Below are positions 16,134 to 25,406 of a DNA stretch of 64,000 bases, in pieces (the stretch's first letter is position 1; each line of letters starts with the position of its first letter). Under the pieces are notes generated by a model, which did no database searches, had not been told where the DNA came from, and was given only the letters and a program-made list of their open reading frames with translations. This DNA is from Collinsella sp. AK_207A (GTDB lineage: Bacteria > Actinomycetota > Coriobacteriia > Coriobacteriales > Coriobacteriaceae), in NCBI RefSeq assembly GCF_902501965.1, contig NZ_CABWID010000010.1:248001-312000 (forward strand), written 5' to 3'. The translations under genes were made by a program, and so were the position numbers.

Positions 16134-16316
16134 GCTAAGCGGATTTGCCACTATCGGGCTTTTGCTAAGCAGATTTGCCACTATCGGGCTTTTGCTAAGC
16201 GGATTTGCCACGAAGACCCTGTTTTCGAGGCTTTGCTGGCAGGTTTGCTTAGCAACCTCCTGTTACTGGAAGATGTGCTTAGCAACCGCCCCCTCCTGCC
16301 GACAGGTTTGCTTAGC
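16134..16316. repeat. GCTAAGC repeat array, cluster 1 (3' side of second AbiEi-like gene)
   Basis: Six copies of a 7-base box at 16134, 16164, 16194 (GCTAAGC) and 16247, 16277, 16310 (GCTTAGC, inverted). Spacing is 30, 30, 53, 30 and 33. The first 2.6 units are near-exact 30-base tandem repeats (box plus RGATTTGCCAC and TATCGGGC). The orientation flips around a central hairpin, TGCCACGAAGACCC against CGAGGCTTT..TGGCA. The last box contains the TAA stop of the AbiEi-like gene. The 53-base core closely matches that in cluster 2. Confidence 0.85.
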
Positions 16317-17331
16317 AGCGTCCCTTTAGCGGCCGATCAACTGAGCGACGTGCCCCGGGGTGCAGTCCAACGGAGGCCAGAAGGTGCTCCAACCATCCCG
16401 GTGCTACCAAATCGTGAAAGGTAAAGCGCAGCACCGGAAAGCCGAGAAGCGTCAAGTGCGATTCCCGCTGTCGTTCATCGATGAGCTTACGGGCCTCAAG
16501 TCCGTTCGCAAGCACGCCGCCTCGACCGTACTTACCGAGTCCATCGAACTCCCCGATGACTTTGTCCACCTTGTTACCAGCCCTTTTGATCTTCCAGAAG
16601 AAGTCAACCCGATACACCCGGTGCCGGTCAACCGGATCCCTGAGTTCGACCTGCAATTCCGGCAGCTCATATCCATTTTCTATCAGATAGGCTCGGACGC
16701 GAGATTCCCCGCCGTTCTCCGCGCGCGGGTCGACCCACTCCGCCGTATGAAGCGCCCCCGCTCGACCGTGACGACGAATCGTCTCCTTCATGACCCGACT
16801 CACGAACTCATCCCGGTCCAACCCCTGCAGGCGAGCTGCTGAATCGGCAACTGCCAAGGCTTCTGAAAAAGGTGCGGTCAGCAGGCAGTCGCATACCGTG
16901 CGCCAGAACGGCGTAACCATCATTCCCTGTGCGCACTCCGCTTCGACATTCCGGTACGAATGGAAGCTGACGGGGTGTTCGGGCATCCTTCCGGCATGCC
17001 CGGGCGCTTGAACGTGAATGGAATGAAGCAGGGAATACGGAACGTCAAGGCCGTGAATCAACGCAGCGCTCGAACCGCAGAAGATCCAGGCTGGATGCCT
17101 CTCGGCGAGACCTCTCATTACGCCGAGCATCCGCTCTTCTGCGGGAAGCGTCTGCCAGCGCGAGCGACGCGCAAAGACCCCGGGTACCGGCTCAACGATT
17201 TCATCCTTGCAGAGACGCTGCAAGACTCGTCGGTCAGCGGAAGATGCCGGCGCTAAACAGCCTCCTTGTTTCTCCGACTCATTGAGGAGAAGCTCCGCTC
17301 GCGCGCGTGCTGCAGTTTGTCGTCCCTCCAT
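16312..17331 (-). CDS. AbiEi-like protein with C-terminal PD-(D/E)XK nuclease-like domain (paralogue)
   Basis: A 339-aa protein with AAAAGGAGG eight bases before the ATG. It matches the 6236-7204 product along its whole length: EVPGVFARRSRWQTL-like start, WIFCGSSAALIHGLDVPYS, SEALAVADSAARLQGL, then GGES (E209), YRVDFFW (D243), GEFDGLGKY (E261, D263, K267) and DERQRE. The second half therefore keeps the spacing of a possible PD-(D/E)XK active site. Conservation of the acidic residues in both paralogues argues that the nuclease-like core is functional. The stop codon lies inside a GCTAAGC repeat, and a second array lies about 360 bases upstream. No toxin or antitoxin partner gene is adjacent. 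The activity is inferred. Confidence 0.75.
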   Translation of the reverse strand: MEGRQTAARARAELLLNESEKQGGCLAPASSADRRVLQRLCKDEIVEPVPGVFARRSRWQTLPAEERMLGVMRGLAERHPAWIFCGSSAALIHGLDVPYSLLHSIHVQAPGHAGRMPEHPVSFHSYRNVEAECAQGMMVTPFWRTVCDCLLTAPFSEALAVADSAARLQGLDRDEFVSRVMKETIRRHGRAGALHTAEWVDPRAENGGESRVRAYLIENGYELPELQVELRDPVDRHRVYRVDFFWKIKRAGNKVDKVIGEFDGLGKYGRGGVLANGLEARKLIDERQRESHLTLLGFPVLRFTFHDLVAPGWLEHLLASVGLHPGARRSVDRPLKGRC

Positions 17332-17688
17332 ATGCGCAACCTCCTTTTTGAAGATTACGCTAGCTCAGACCCCTTGTTTTCGCTCCCCGAGAAGGTGAGC
17401 GGTCTTAATGGAATCTGACAGGGATTACGATTTTTCTTCCACGGAACTCACGGTAAACACGACGCCGCCGCTCCAATGCGCGCCATTCTCGCCGACGCTC
17501 CGAAGAACAGCCGGCCCGTCCATACAATCGACATGAGCGGTTATGGAGAGACCAAGCAGGTCAGCCGTTCGCCGAACCGCCCCATGCTCTTTATATGATG
17601 AGCACGGGGCGGGTCCGGTATCACCGCCAACGCGGGGGGCATCGAGCCGCGTTGCGTTGCAAAGCAGATCTTCCACCACCAGTCTTTT
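17332..17688. other. Non-coding stretch upstream of the second AbiEi-like gene
   Basis: No reading frame here shows a ribosome site or recognisable protein. It must contain the promoter of the AbiEi-like gene; I cannot assign a clear -35/-10 pair. GGTCTTAATGG and other short segments show no named motif. Confidence 0.4.
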
Positions 17689-17806
17689 GCTAAGCATATC
17701 TGCCGGCAAGACCCCGGAAACGAGGGTTTCGTGGCAAAGATGCTTAGCAAATTCCTCTTGGTGGACGCTTTGCTTAGCAACCGGGGCTCCGGACGCTTTG
17801 CTTAGC
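17689..17806. repeat. GCTAAGC repeat array, cluster 2 (5' side of second AbiEi-like gene)
   Basis: Four boxes at 17689 (GCTAAGC) and 17742, 17772, 17800 (GCTTAGC), spaced 53, 30 and 28. This copies the inverted core and following boxes of cluster 1. The core again folds as TGCC..CAAGACCC..G against CGAGGGTTTCGTGGCA. It ends 45 bases before the purB stop. Confidence 0.85.
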
Positions 17807-17850
17807 AACGACCTCGCCATCGGAAGCAGACTGGGCCAACGGCCAAGGAG

Positions 17851-19194
17851 TTAGAACTCCAGCTGCTCCAGGCGGTCGAACACCGTGTCGATGCGGGTGA
17901 GGAAGTCCCAGGGGTCAAAGATCTCGTCCAGCTTCTCAGCCGGAATGGTGCAGCGCGGATCGGCCTCGAGCTTCTCCTTGAGGGTCGTGCCCGGCTCGCA
18001 CTGCTGCACCTCGCGCCAGGTGGCCATGGCGTTCTCCTGCACGATCTTGTAGGCGTCCTCGCGCGTGATGCCCGTGTCCACGAGTGCCAGCAGCACCTTA
18101 GACGAGAACACCAGACCGCGCGTCTTGTTGAGGTTGGCCTCCATCTGCTTGGGATAGAGGATCAGCCCGTCGATCACGCGCAGCAGGCACTGGAACATGT
18201 GGTCCAGCGCGATGAAGCTGTCAGCCTGCGCCACACGCTCGGCGGAGGAATGCGAGATGTCGCGCTCGTGCCACAGCGCCACATTGTCGAAGGCAACCTG
18301 CGCGTTCGCCTTCACCACGCGGGAGAGGCCGCAGACCTTCTCCATGGTGATGGGGTTGCGCTTGTGCGGCATGGCAGAGCTGCCCTTCTGGCCCTTCTTG
18401 AACGGCTCCTCGGCCTCTAGGGTGTCGGTCTTCTGAAGGTTGCGTACCTCGGTAGCGATGCGCTCGCAAGTCGCGGCCGTAGTGGCGAGGACGCCGGCCA
18501 GGTAGGCATGGTGGTCGCGGGAGATAACCTGCGTGGACAGCGGGTCGTGCACGAGGCCCAAGTGCTCGCAGACGTACTCCTCCACGAACGGGTCGATGGA
18601 ACTGTAGGTACCCACCGCGCCGGAAATGGCACCGAAAGCCACATTCTTGCGCGCGTCCACCAGACGGTCGAGGTCGCGCTTGAGTTCCCAGGCCCAGCTG
18701 CCGAACTTCATACCAAAGGTCATGGGCTCGGCATGGATGCCGTGCGTGCGGCCGACGCAGAGGGTGTTGCGCTCCTCGAAGGCACGGCGTTTGCAGATCT
18801 CGACGAGCTTCTTCACATCTTCGATGATGAGGTCGCAGGCCTGCGTGAGCTGGTAGCAGAGCGCGGTGTCGCCAAGGTCGGAGGAGGTCATGCCGTAGTG
18901 GACCCAACGGCTGGGCTTCGGTTCGCCCTCCGGCACCTCGGCATCGATGTAGCTGCCCATGTTGGTAAGGAAGGCGATGACATCGTGGTTGGTCACGGCC
19001 TCGATCTCGTCGACCTCGGCCTTGTTGAACTTGGCGTGTTCGCGGATCCAGGCGGCCTCTTCCTTGGTGATGCCACTCTTGCCGAGCTCCGCCTGAGCCT
19101 CGCAGGCGAGCACCTCGATCTCCTGCCAGACGGCGTACTTGTTCTCGAGCGAGAAGATGTGACCCATCTCGGGGCGGGTATATCGATCGATCAT
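17851..19194 (-). CDS. purB: Adenylosuccinate lyase
   Basis: Cleaves SAICAR to AICAR and adenylosuccinate to AMP, releasing fumarate. The 447-aa product starts at ATG 19194, five bases after AAAGGAG, giving MIDRYTRPEMG, the usual PurB opening. Signature elements seen are RWVHYGMTSSDLGDTA, GRTHGIHAEPMTFGMKFG (general-acid/base His region) and the fumarase/aspartase-superfamily signature GSSAMPHKRNPI carrying the mobile catalytic loop. The length is normal for the family. It follows PurC in the pathway, but the two genes are 16 kb apart, each monocistronic or nearly so. Confidence 0.97.
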   Translation of the reverse strand: MIDRYTRPEMGHIFSLENKYAVWQEIEVLACEAQAELGKSGITKEEAAWIREHAKFNKAEVDEIEAVTNHDVIAFLTNMGSYIDAEVPEGEPKPSRWVHYGMTSSDLGDTALCYQLTQACDLIIEDVKKLVEICKRRAFEERNTLCVGRTHGIHAEPMTFGMKFGSWAWELKRDLDRLVDARKNVAFGAISGAVGTYSSIDPFVEEYVCEHLGLVHDPLSTQVISRDHHAYLAGVLATTAATCERIATEVRNLQKTDTLEAEEPFKKGQKGSSAMPHKRNPITMEKVCGLSRVVKANAQVAFDNVALWHERDISHSSAERVAQADSFIALDHMFQCLLRVIDGLILYPKQMEANLNKTRGLVFSSKVLLALVDTGITREDAYKIVQENAMATWREVQQCEPGTTLKEKLEADPRCTIPAEKLDEIFDPWDFLTRIDTVFDRLEQLEF

Positions 19195-19489
19195 GCAGGC
19201 TCCTTTACGTGGACGCAGGGCAGATAGGTTCATTGTACAAAGATGGGTGCGTTTCACTCAAATTTCCGATGACGGTGCGATGAAACGCGTGCGCACCTGT
19301 TGCGCCTTTTCGCACACAAGCGTTGGTGGCCACACAAGCAGGCATGGGCAAGCAACTTTCCTTCCCAGCAGGGTCGGTGCGATAGGCCCGAACGGACCCC
19401 GGCGCTGGCCTGGGAGATGAATCCCGAACAGCTTTCCGTGCGAGTTTGGCTCACATTTGGTGCACATTCATGGCGCACATTCCTCGGAA

Positions 19490-19527
19490 AAGAAAGCAGG
19501 TCAGAGGCTTTACCACCTCTGACCTGC
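19490..19527 (-). terminator. Terminator of tRNA-Gly
   Basis: GCAGGTCAGAGG and CCTCTGACCTGC form a perfect 12-base stem on the minus strand, followed by TTTCTTTT, 10 bases after the tRNA 3' end. Confidence 0.9.
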
Positions 19528-19536
19528 TGCTTTTCT

Positions 19537-19611
19537 TGGAGCGGGTAACGGGACTCGAACCCGCGAATGTCAGCTTGGGAAGCTGATGCCTTACCACTTG
19601 GCGATACCCGC
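19537..19611 (-). tRNA. tRNA-Gly(CCC)
   Basis: A cloverleaf on the minus strand: acceptor GCGGGTA paired with TACCCGC, D-arm with GGTAAGG, anticodon stem TCAGC/GCTGA enclosing TTCCCAA (anticodon CCC), T-arm GGGTTCGAGTCCC, and an encoded CCA (19537-19539). It reads GGG codons. Confidence 0.95.
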
Positions 19612-19945
19612 ATATATCTCGCTGGGCGAACCAGCGCAGCGTTCAGTATACCGTGGGCGTTTTCGTGGAACAAGGTGTCAGCTGGAATCGGCTGAAATTC
19701 GCGGGCACCGGAGCCGAAGGGCATCGCAACCAAACTTGTGTTCTTCTCCTGGGTACTTTGTGCAGATTGACACCCCTTTGCCTTGAAACCCACCGATGCA
19801 ACACCGACTCCTACCAGCTCCGTTCAGCTTTTTGGAAGATTGCCCCGGTATCTCCTTCAGACATTTGGAAGCTCAACCGTAATCTGGTTCAGATTCCCCA
19901 CGGTACGCTCGCCTTCCCGAGAACGCCGTCGAAGGGAGTGACGCC
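19612..19945. other. Intergenic region between tRNA-Gly and the VaFE surface-protein gene
   Basis: It holds the divergent promoters of the tRNA and of the surface protein. The latter's ribosome site AAGGGAG is at about 19933. No open frame with a ribosome site and no repeat is seen. The sequence is less GC-rich than the flanks. Confidence 0.4.
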
Positions 19946-22900
19946 ATGACACGCAATCGAAGATCGAACGTACCCCCGCCCATGCCGATCGTGATAGCGG
20001 TGATTATCCTCTTAACCGCGCTGGCGGCGCTCTCGGCCTTGCGTCCGCTCTCGGCACGTGCTGCCGTTGACGCCATCGTCATCCAGTCGGACGAGTGCCT
20101 CACCGAATTCACCTCTGTCGGAGCCGTGACTCCCTCGTTCTTTCAGGTAACGGGCGGCGGCACCGGCTCCGCGGCATATTGCGCCATGGCGAGCATGAAG
20201 GCCCCGCGCAACGGCGACTCCTGCGCCTACTACGGGAGCCTCGGTATCCCTGAGCTCGACTACGTGATGTACCACGGCTACGACGGTGAGGTGGTTACCC
20301 AGATCTACGGCCTCGACGAGAAGCGATCGAAAGCAGCGACCGCCGTCGCCGTGTGGCTCGCCATCGGAGACCAGCGACTGGACGTCCAGACGGTGATCGG
20401 CGCGATCGACGGCAAACAGTACCAGGGGAACGGTGCCTGGCAGCTCGGATACAACTCCATCACCGACACCGCTGTCAAGAACGCCGCCTGGCGCCTGTAC
20501 CAGGAGGGCCTTGCTTACAAGACCGCGGGCGAGCATGCGCCCGAGAAGGGATGTACCACCTATTGGCGCTCTGGCGCGGATCCCTCCTACGGCCGCTGGC
20601 AGGCCATGGTCACCGTGGAGAAGAGCGTGGACGTGACATTCTCCAAGACCTCCGCGAACGCCACACTCACCAACGGTAACACGGAATACAGCGTGGCCGG
20701 CGCCGAATATGACATCTTCCTCGCGTCGAACAATACCAAGGTGGCACACATCACCTTGGATGGCAATGGCCAAGCGAACTTGTCTCTCAAGCCGAATACC
20801 GACTATTACGCCGTCGAGACCAAGGCGCCGCGAGGCTTTGTGCTCGATACCGGGAAGCGCGCGTTCCAGACCAAGACGGGACAGACCGCGGTCACCCTGA
20901 CCGATATCCCCGGCGCCGTGAACCTCTCTCTGCGCAAGCGTGACGCCGATACGCACGGCAACGCCCAAGCAGCGGCGACCCTCGAGGGGGCCGTGTTCCG
21001 CATCACGGACGCCAACGGCAAGACGCATGAGGCGAGAACTGATACCCAGGGGCGCTTCTCGGTGACGGGCCTACCGCTGGGTCAGATCACCGTGGTTGAG
21101 ACCAAGGCGCCTACCGGCTATCTCCTCGATGAGACTCCCCGCATCTACCAGTCCTCCGCAGATGACTTGCCCGCCACAGGGGTGGTCGAGATTGAACGAG
21201 CGAATGACTATGACGAGCAGATCATCCGCGGCGGGGTCCGCGTACAAAAGCTCGATGCCGACAGCGAGAACGATCACAACACGGGAGACACCTCCTTTGC
21301 CGGCGTGAAGTTGCAGGTCTTGAACGCCAACGCGGGAGACGTCATGGTCGGCGGCAAGGCCATCCCCCAGGGCGGTGTGGTCGCAACGCTCACGCTCGAC
21401 GAGCACGGCACGGCCGCCACTTCGGCAAAAGCCTTGCCGTACGGCACGTACCGTGTGATCGAGAGCGCCGGGGCGGGCGGATACCGCCTGAACCGCGATT
21501 GGTCGGCGACCATCACAATCGAGCACGACGGTCAGATGGCCGACCTCACCGCGAACCCGGTTTCCAACGAACCCATCCGAGGCGATATCCTCGTCCGGAA
21601 ACGCGATGTGCAAACCGACGCGACCACCGCGCAGGGAGGCGCCACCTTGGAAGGCGCCGAGATCTCCATCACCAACCGCTCAACCAAGATGGTGAAGGTC
21701 AACGGGGTGTTCTACCAACCCGGTGAGGTTGTCTGCCGCCTGCTAACCGACGCTCAGGGCAAGGCGCGAACCGAAAACGGGGCGCTACCCTACGGCACCT
21801 ACGAGCTCATCGAAACCAAACCGCCGCGCGGATACAAACTGAACACCACGTGGAAGAAGACCGTCGAGATCCGAGAGCACAACAAACTGTATGAGGTGAC
21901 CGGTCCGTGCGGCAGCATGAACCTTGCTGGCAAGAGCAACACCTCCGGTGTGGGCAACCTGGTGAAACGCGGCGACCTGCACTTCAACAAAATTGCCGGG
22001 ATCGCGCAGCGGCGCTTGCCACGCACGGCGTTCCTCATCACCTCCGATTCCACGGGAGAGCGCCATGTGGTAGTCACCGATGAGAACGGCTCCTACGACT
22101 CACGCGCCTCATGGACTCCGCATACCGCGTACGTGGACGATGAGGGCATCGAGCATAAGACCAACGCCAACGATGCGCTCCTCTCCTCGGATGGGGCTGC
22201 CATCACAGACAGCCGGGGACTCGATCCCGCTGCGGGAACCTGGTTCTTCGGCTCTGCGAACAACAAGGATGCCGCGCCCGACAACGCGCTGGGAGCGCTT
22301 CCGTACGACACGTATACCGTGCAGGAGCTGCGCTGCGAAGCGAATAGGGGCTACCAGCTCGTCCGCTTCCGCCTGAGTGTGACACGCGACGGAGCCGCCG
22401 TTGACGCCGGCACCCTCACGGATACCATGCCGTCCATCTCCACCAAGCTTGGAGACGGCAATGGCAGCCAAGAGCTCGCTGAGATGGAAAATCTACAGCT
22501 CATTGATACCGTCAAGCTGAGCGACCTTGCCGAGAGCGCAACCTATACGCTTGTCTGCAAGCTTTGGGACGACACAGCCGGTGCCTATCTCACGAACGGG
22601 GATGGCAGCGAACGCACCTGGCAGCAGGAGGTGCATGCCAAGGGAACCAGCGTCACCGTCCGCCAGAAAATCAGCCTTGATGCGCGCAGTCTGACCGGTC
22701 ACACGCTCGTGGCCCACGAGTTTCTCTACGATGCTGGCGGAACCCTCATCGCCGAACACGCGGATAACAGCGATCCCGAGCAGACGGTAACCTTTGCGTC
22801 GCTCGACACCATGGCCTCCGGAGCGCACGGCGAGCGCGACATCCCCGCTGGTCCCACGACCGTGCACGATCGCGTGACCTGGGCAGGTCTTCGCCAAGAT

Positions 22901-25300
22901 GCCGTGTACGAACTCACGGCAACCGTCCACCTCCTCGATGAAAAGGGGCGGGACGACGGCGTGGCAACCAAGACCGACGGAAGCCCCGCACGGGCAACGA
23001 AGGAGTTCACGGCAACCTCCTCGCAGGGTGATACCGCCATGGAGATCGAGGTTGACGCTACGGAACTCGGTGGACGAACCCTGGTGGTCTTCGAGGTGCT
23101 CAAGCGCAATGGAACCACCGTCGCCCGGCACGAGGACGTACGCGATGACCAGCAGATGGTCACCGTACCGCGCATTGAGACCAAGGTCTCGGGCGAGGAC
23201 GGTTCGAACACAGCCCGTGCAGCTGAGGATGCTTCTTTTACCGATGTGGTCCGTTACCAGGGACTCGTTCCCGGTCAGACCTATGAATTGCGCGGCACCC
23301 TGCATCTGCGCCACGAGGATGGAAAGGACGCAGGCTCATTGACCGATGAGGCAGGGAACGAGCTTGTCTCGACGGTCTCTTTCACGCCTACGGAGTCAAC
23401 GGGTGAGGTCGAGGTACCGTTCAACATCGATGCTCGCGCGCTCGATGGCAAGACGCTCGTTATTTTTCAAACGCTCGCCCGAAACGGCGTAACCTTCGCC
23501 ACCCATGAGGATATCGGCAGCGGCGATCAGGAAGTCCTCCTTCCTCATATAGACACCACCGCGACCGATGCGGACACCGACTCCCATGAACTTGCCTCCA
23601 CGGGCAAGGTCACGGTCGTGGACCGTATCTCGTACGAGGGTCTCGTCCCCGGTCACCTCTACACGGTAACGGGGACGCTCATAGATGCGGCAACCGGAGA
23701 GGCAGCCCTCGATGCCTCCGACCAGCCCATTCGTTCACAGGAGCGCTTCACGCCCAAACAGAGCTCGGGCACCGTGGAGATTACGTTCACCTTCGATGCG
23801 GCGCGTTTTGCCGGAAAGACCTTGGTGGCGTTTGAAGAGGTCGAGCGCGACGGCAAGCTCTGGACTTCCCACGCCGACCTCACCGACGCGGATCAGACGG
23901 TGACCATCCCCCGCATCGGCACCTCGCTCGCGGATAACGGCGGCGCACATGAGGTTCAAGCCGCTCGCGACCCCAAGCTCATCGACACCGTTGCCTTTGA
24001 GAACCTCACCCCCGGCACGGAGTATCGACTCGTCGGCAGGCTCAAGAATGCCGAGACCGGCAAACCGGTGACGGACGCCAGCGGCAGGGAGGTCAAGGCG
24101 AAGACCTCATTCACCCCGAAGAAGCCCGACGGCTCCGTGGACGTCACGTTCGCCTTCGATTCCAGCAAGCTCGCTGAGCAGCGTCTGGTTGCCTTCGAAG
24201 AGCTCTGGCGCGCCGATTCGCTCATCGCCGCCCATCGCGATCTCACCGATGAGAACCAGACGGTCAGCATTGTTGACATTACTACCAAGGCAAGCGATGC
24301 CCAAGACGAGGACAAGTCCCTTGAGCTGCGAGACGGTATCGCGACCATCGCCGACGAGGTGGAATACCAGGGACTTACCCCGGGTGAAACCTATGAGCTC
24401 GCCGCGAGCGTCATCGCGAAGGACAGCGAGAACAAGGAGGTGCTCCCTGCTCTTGACCTGACAGAAATAGAGGTCGTTGAGCTGCAGGAGGACATGGAGA
24501 AGGATGTCGAACTCCTCTCGAATGGGCGAGTCCGCTTCACGGCGCAAGCGCCCTCTGGGAGCATCCGCGTGCCGATTCGCATCTTCATCGGAGCGCTCTC
24601 CGGAAAGACGCTCGTCGCGGCAGAAGAGCTCACGCGCGGCGGAAGGACGGTAGCGGTGCATCGAGACCTCGAAGATGAAAAACAGACGGTGCGAGTACCG
24701 GAAATCGACACGACGCTTACCGCGCTTGATGGCAAGCACGCCGTTGCGAGCAATGCCTCGGTTGAGCTGGTGGACACCGTTTCGTATCGCAATCTCGTGC
24801 CCGGGAAAACCTACCGCGTCATCGGAGCGCTCCAGCTCCTGCCCAAAGACTGGCCAAGCGGGCGAGACAAGGCGGACGTTGAGCCCGAAAGCGACGCCGT
24901 GGTAGCAGAGGATGCGGCCGAGCGTGTTGATACCGCCCTTACGGGCGCCGACGGGCAGCCGATGAGCGCTGAGGCCGCCTTCACGCCCGAGCAGCCCGAC
25001 GGCACGGTACCGGTTACCTTCTCCTTCGATGCGCAAAAGCTCGGAGGCCGAAAAGTCGTCGCGTTTGAACGCCTCTACACCGAGGACGGCTCACTCGTCG
25101 CACAGCATGAAGATCTTGATGATCGAGCCCAGACCGTCGAGGTTGCCGCGCCGCTCCCCAAGACCGGTCTGTTCAACCGCCTCGCCGTCCCCCTGCTTGT
25201 CACGGCCGCCACAGCGGTCACCGCGCTTGGGTGGTATACCCGGCACCATGGCCAACGTTCAGGCCCGAAGGGACCGCGCTGGATGATGCGTCAACGGTGA
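19946..25300 (+). CDS. Sortase-anchored surface protein with thioester, SpaA/Cna-B-like and seven VaFE (T-Q ester) repeats
   Basis: A 1784-aa wall protein. The signal/TM segment is residues 14-40. An N-terminal thioester-type domain (about 45-205) has SAAYC with C79 and an AVAVW block, although the usual TQxA triad is not evident. Three to four SpaA/Cna-B-like modules follow (about 210-800), recognised by ETKAPRGFVLD, ETKAPTGYLLDE, ESAGAGGYRLN and ETKPPRGYKLN. Seven repeats of the VaFE type come next (LVPGQTYELRGTL...LVAFEEL...HRDLTDENQTV), then the sorting signal LPKTG, a hydrophobic stretch and a basic tail ending WMMRQR. This build is that of long adhesin or pilus-like stalks stabilised by intramolecular bonds. 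A sortase must be encoded elsewhere. Confidence 0.93.
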   Translation: MTRNRRSNVPPPMPIVIAVIILLTALAALSALRPLSARAAVDAIVIQSDECLTEFTSVGAVTPSFFQVTGGGTGSAAYCAMASMKAPRNGDSCAYYGSLGIPELDYVMYHGYDGEVVTQIYGLDEKRSKAATAVAVWLAIGDQRLDVQTVIGAIDGKQYQGNGAWQLGYNSITDTAVKNAAWRLYQEGLAYKTAGEHAPEKGCTTYWRSGADPSYGRWQAMVTVEKSVDVTFSKTSANATLTNGNTEYSVAGAEYDIFLASNNTKVAHITLDGNGQANLSLKPNTDYYAVETKAPRGFVLDTGKRAFQTKTGQTAVTLTDIPGAVNLSLRKRDADTHGNAQAAATLEGAVFRITDANGKTHEARTDTQGRFSVTGLPLGQITVVETKAPTGYLLDETPRIYQSSADDLPATGVVEIERANDYDEQIIRGGVRVQKLDADSENDHNTGDTSFAGVKLQVLNANAGDVMVGGKAIPQGGVVATLTLDEHGTAATSAKALPYGTYRVIESAGAGGYRLNRDWSATITIEHDGQMADLTANPVSNEPIRGDILVRKRDVQTDATTAQGGATLEGAEISITNRSTKMVKVNGVFYQPGEVVCRLLTDAQGKARTENGALPYGTYELIETKPPRGYKLNTTWKKTVEIREHNKLYEVTGPCGSMNLAGKSNTSGVGNLVKRGDLHFNKIAGIAQRRLPRTAFLITSDSTGERHVVVTDENGSYDSRASWTPHTAYVDDEGIEHKTNANDALLSSDGAAITDSRGLDPAAGTWFFGSANNKDAAPDNALGALPYDTYTVQELRCEANRGYQLVRFRLSVTRDGAAVDAGTLTDTMPSISTKLGDGNGSQELAEMENLQLIDTVKLSDLAESATYTLVCKLWDDTAGAYLTNGDGSERTWQQEVHAKGTSVTVRQKISLDARSLTGHTLVAHEFLYDAGGTLIAEHADNSDPEQTVTFASLDTMASGAHGERDIPAGPTTVHDRVTWAGLRQDAVYELTATVHLLDEKGRDDGVATKTDGSPARATKEFTATSSQGDTAMEIEVDATELGGRTLVVFEVLKRNGTTVARHEDVRDDQQMVTVPRIETKVSGEDGSNTARAAEDASFTDVVRYQGLVPGQTYELRGTLHLRHEDGKDAGSLTDEAGNELVSTVSFTPTESTGEVEVPFNIDARALDGKTLVIFQTLARNGVTFATHEDIGSGDQEVLLPHIDTTATDADTDSHELASTGKVTVVDRISYEGLVPGHLYTVTGTLIDAATGEAALDASDQPIRSQERFTPKQSSGTVEITFTFDAARFAGKTLVAFEEVERDGKLWTSHADLTDADQTVTIPRIGTSLADNGGAHEVQAARDPKLIDTVAFENLTPGTEYRLVGRLKNAETGKPVTDASGREVKAKTSFTPKKPDGSVDVTFAFDSSKLAEQRLVAFEELWRADSLIAAHRDLTDENQTVSIVDITTKASDAQDEDKSLELRDGIATIADEVEYQGLTPGETYELAASVIAKDSENKEVLPALDLTEIEVVELQEDMEKDVELLSNGRVRFTAQAPSGSIRVPIRIFIGALSGKTLVAAEELTRGGRTVAVHRDLEDEKQTVRVPEIDTTLTALDGKHAVASNASVELVDTVSYRNLVPGKTYRVIGALQLLPKDWPSGRDKADVEPESDAVVAEDAAERVDTALTGADGQPMSAEAAFTPEQPDGTVPVTFSFDAQKLGGRKVVAFERLYTEDGSLVAQHEDLDDRAQTVEVAAPLPKTGLFNRLAVPLLVTAATAVTALGWYTRHHGQRSGPKGPRWMMRQR

Positions 25301-25344
25301 CGGCGCGGTTAACCAGCTCAGGAGACTGTACGTAACAAGGACCT

Positions 25345-25380
25345 GGCTTCCATTGCTGCACATCGCAAGCAATGGAAGCC
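25345..25380. terminator. Inverted repeat between convergent genes
   Basis: Perfect 13-base arms GGCTTCCATTGCT/AGCAATGGAAGCC with a 10-base loop, 44 bases after the VaFE gene. There is no long T-run, but the site fits a shared terminator with the convergent small membrane-protein gene. Confidence 0.65.
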
Positions 25381-25406
25381 CGGTCATCTCGTTCCAGCGC
25401 AGATTG

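Noticed and set aside
16134-17806. The 30-base periodic repeats as a CRISPR array
   Set aside because: The conserved box is only 7 bases, the intervening sequences are themselves repeated, and the orientation inverts in the middle. No cas genes are near.
17425-17820. A 131-codon minus-strand frame through repeat cluster 2
   Set aside because: The frame is produced by the GCTAAGC repeats (recurrent LLSK-type peptides), lacks a ribosome site and has no counterpart at cluster 1 in a consistent position.
19254-19793. A 179-codon minus-strand frame spanning tRNA-Gly and its terminator
   Set aside because: It reads through a tRNA and a terminator hairpin, so it cannot be a normal coding gene.
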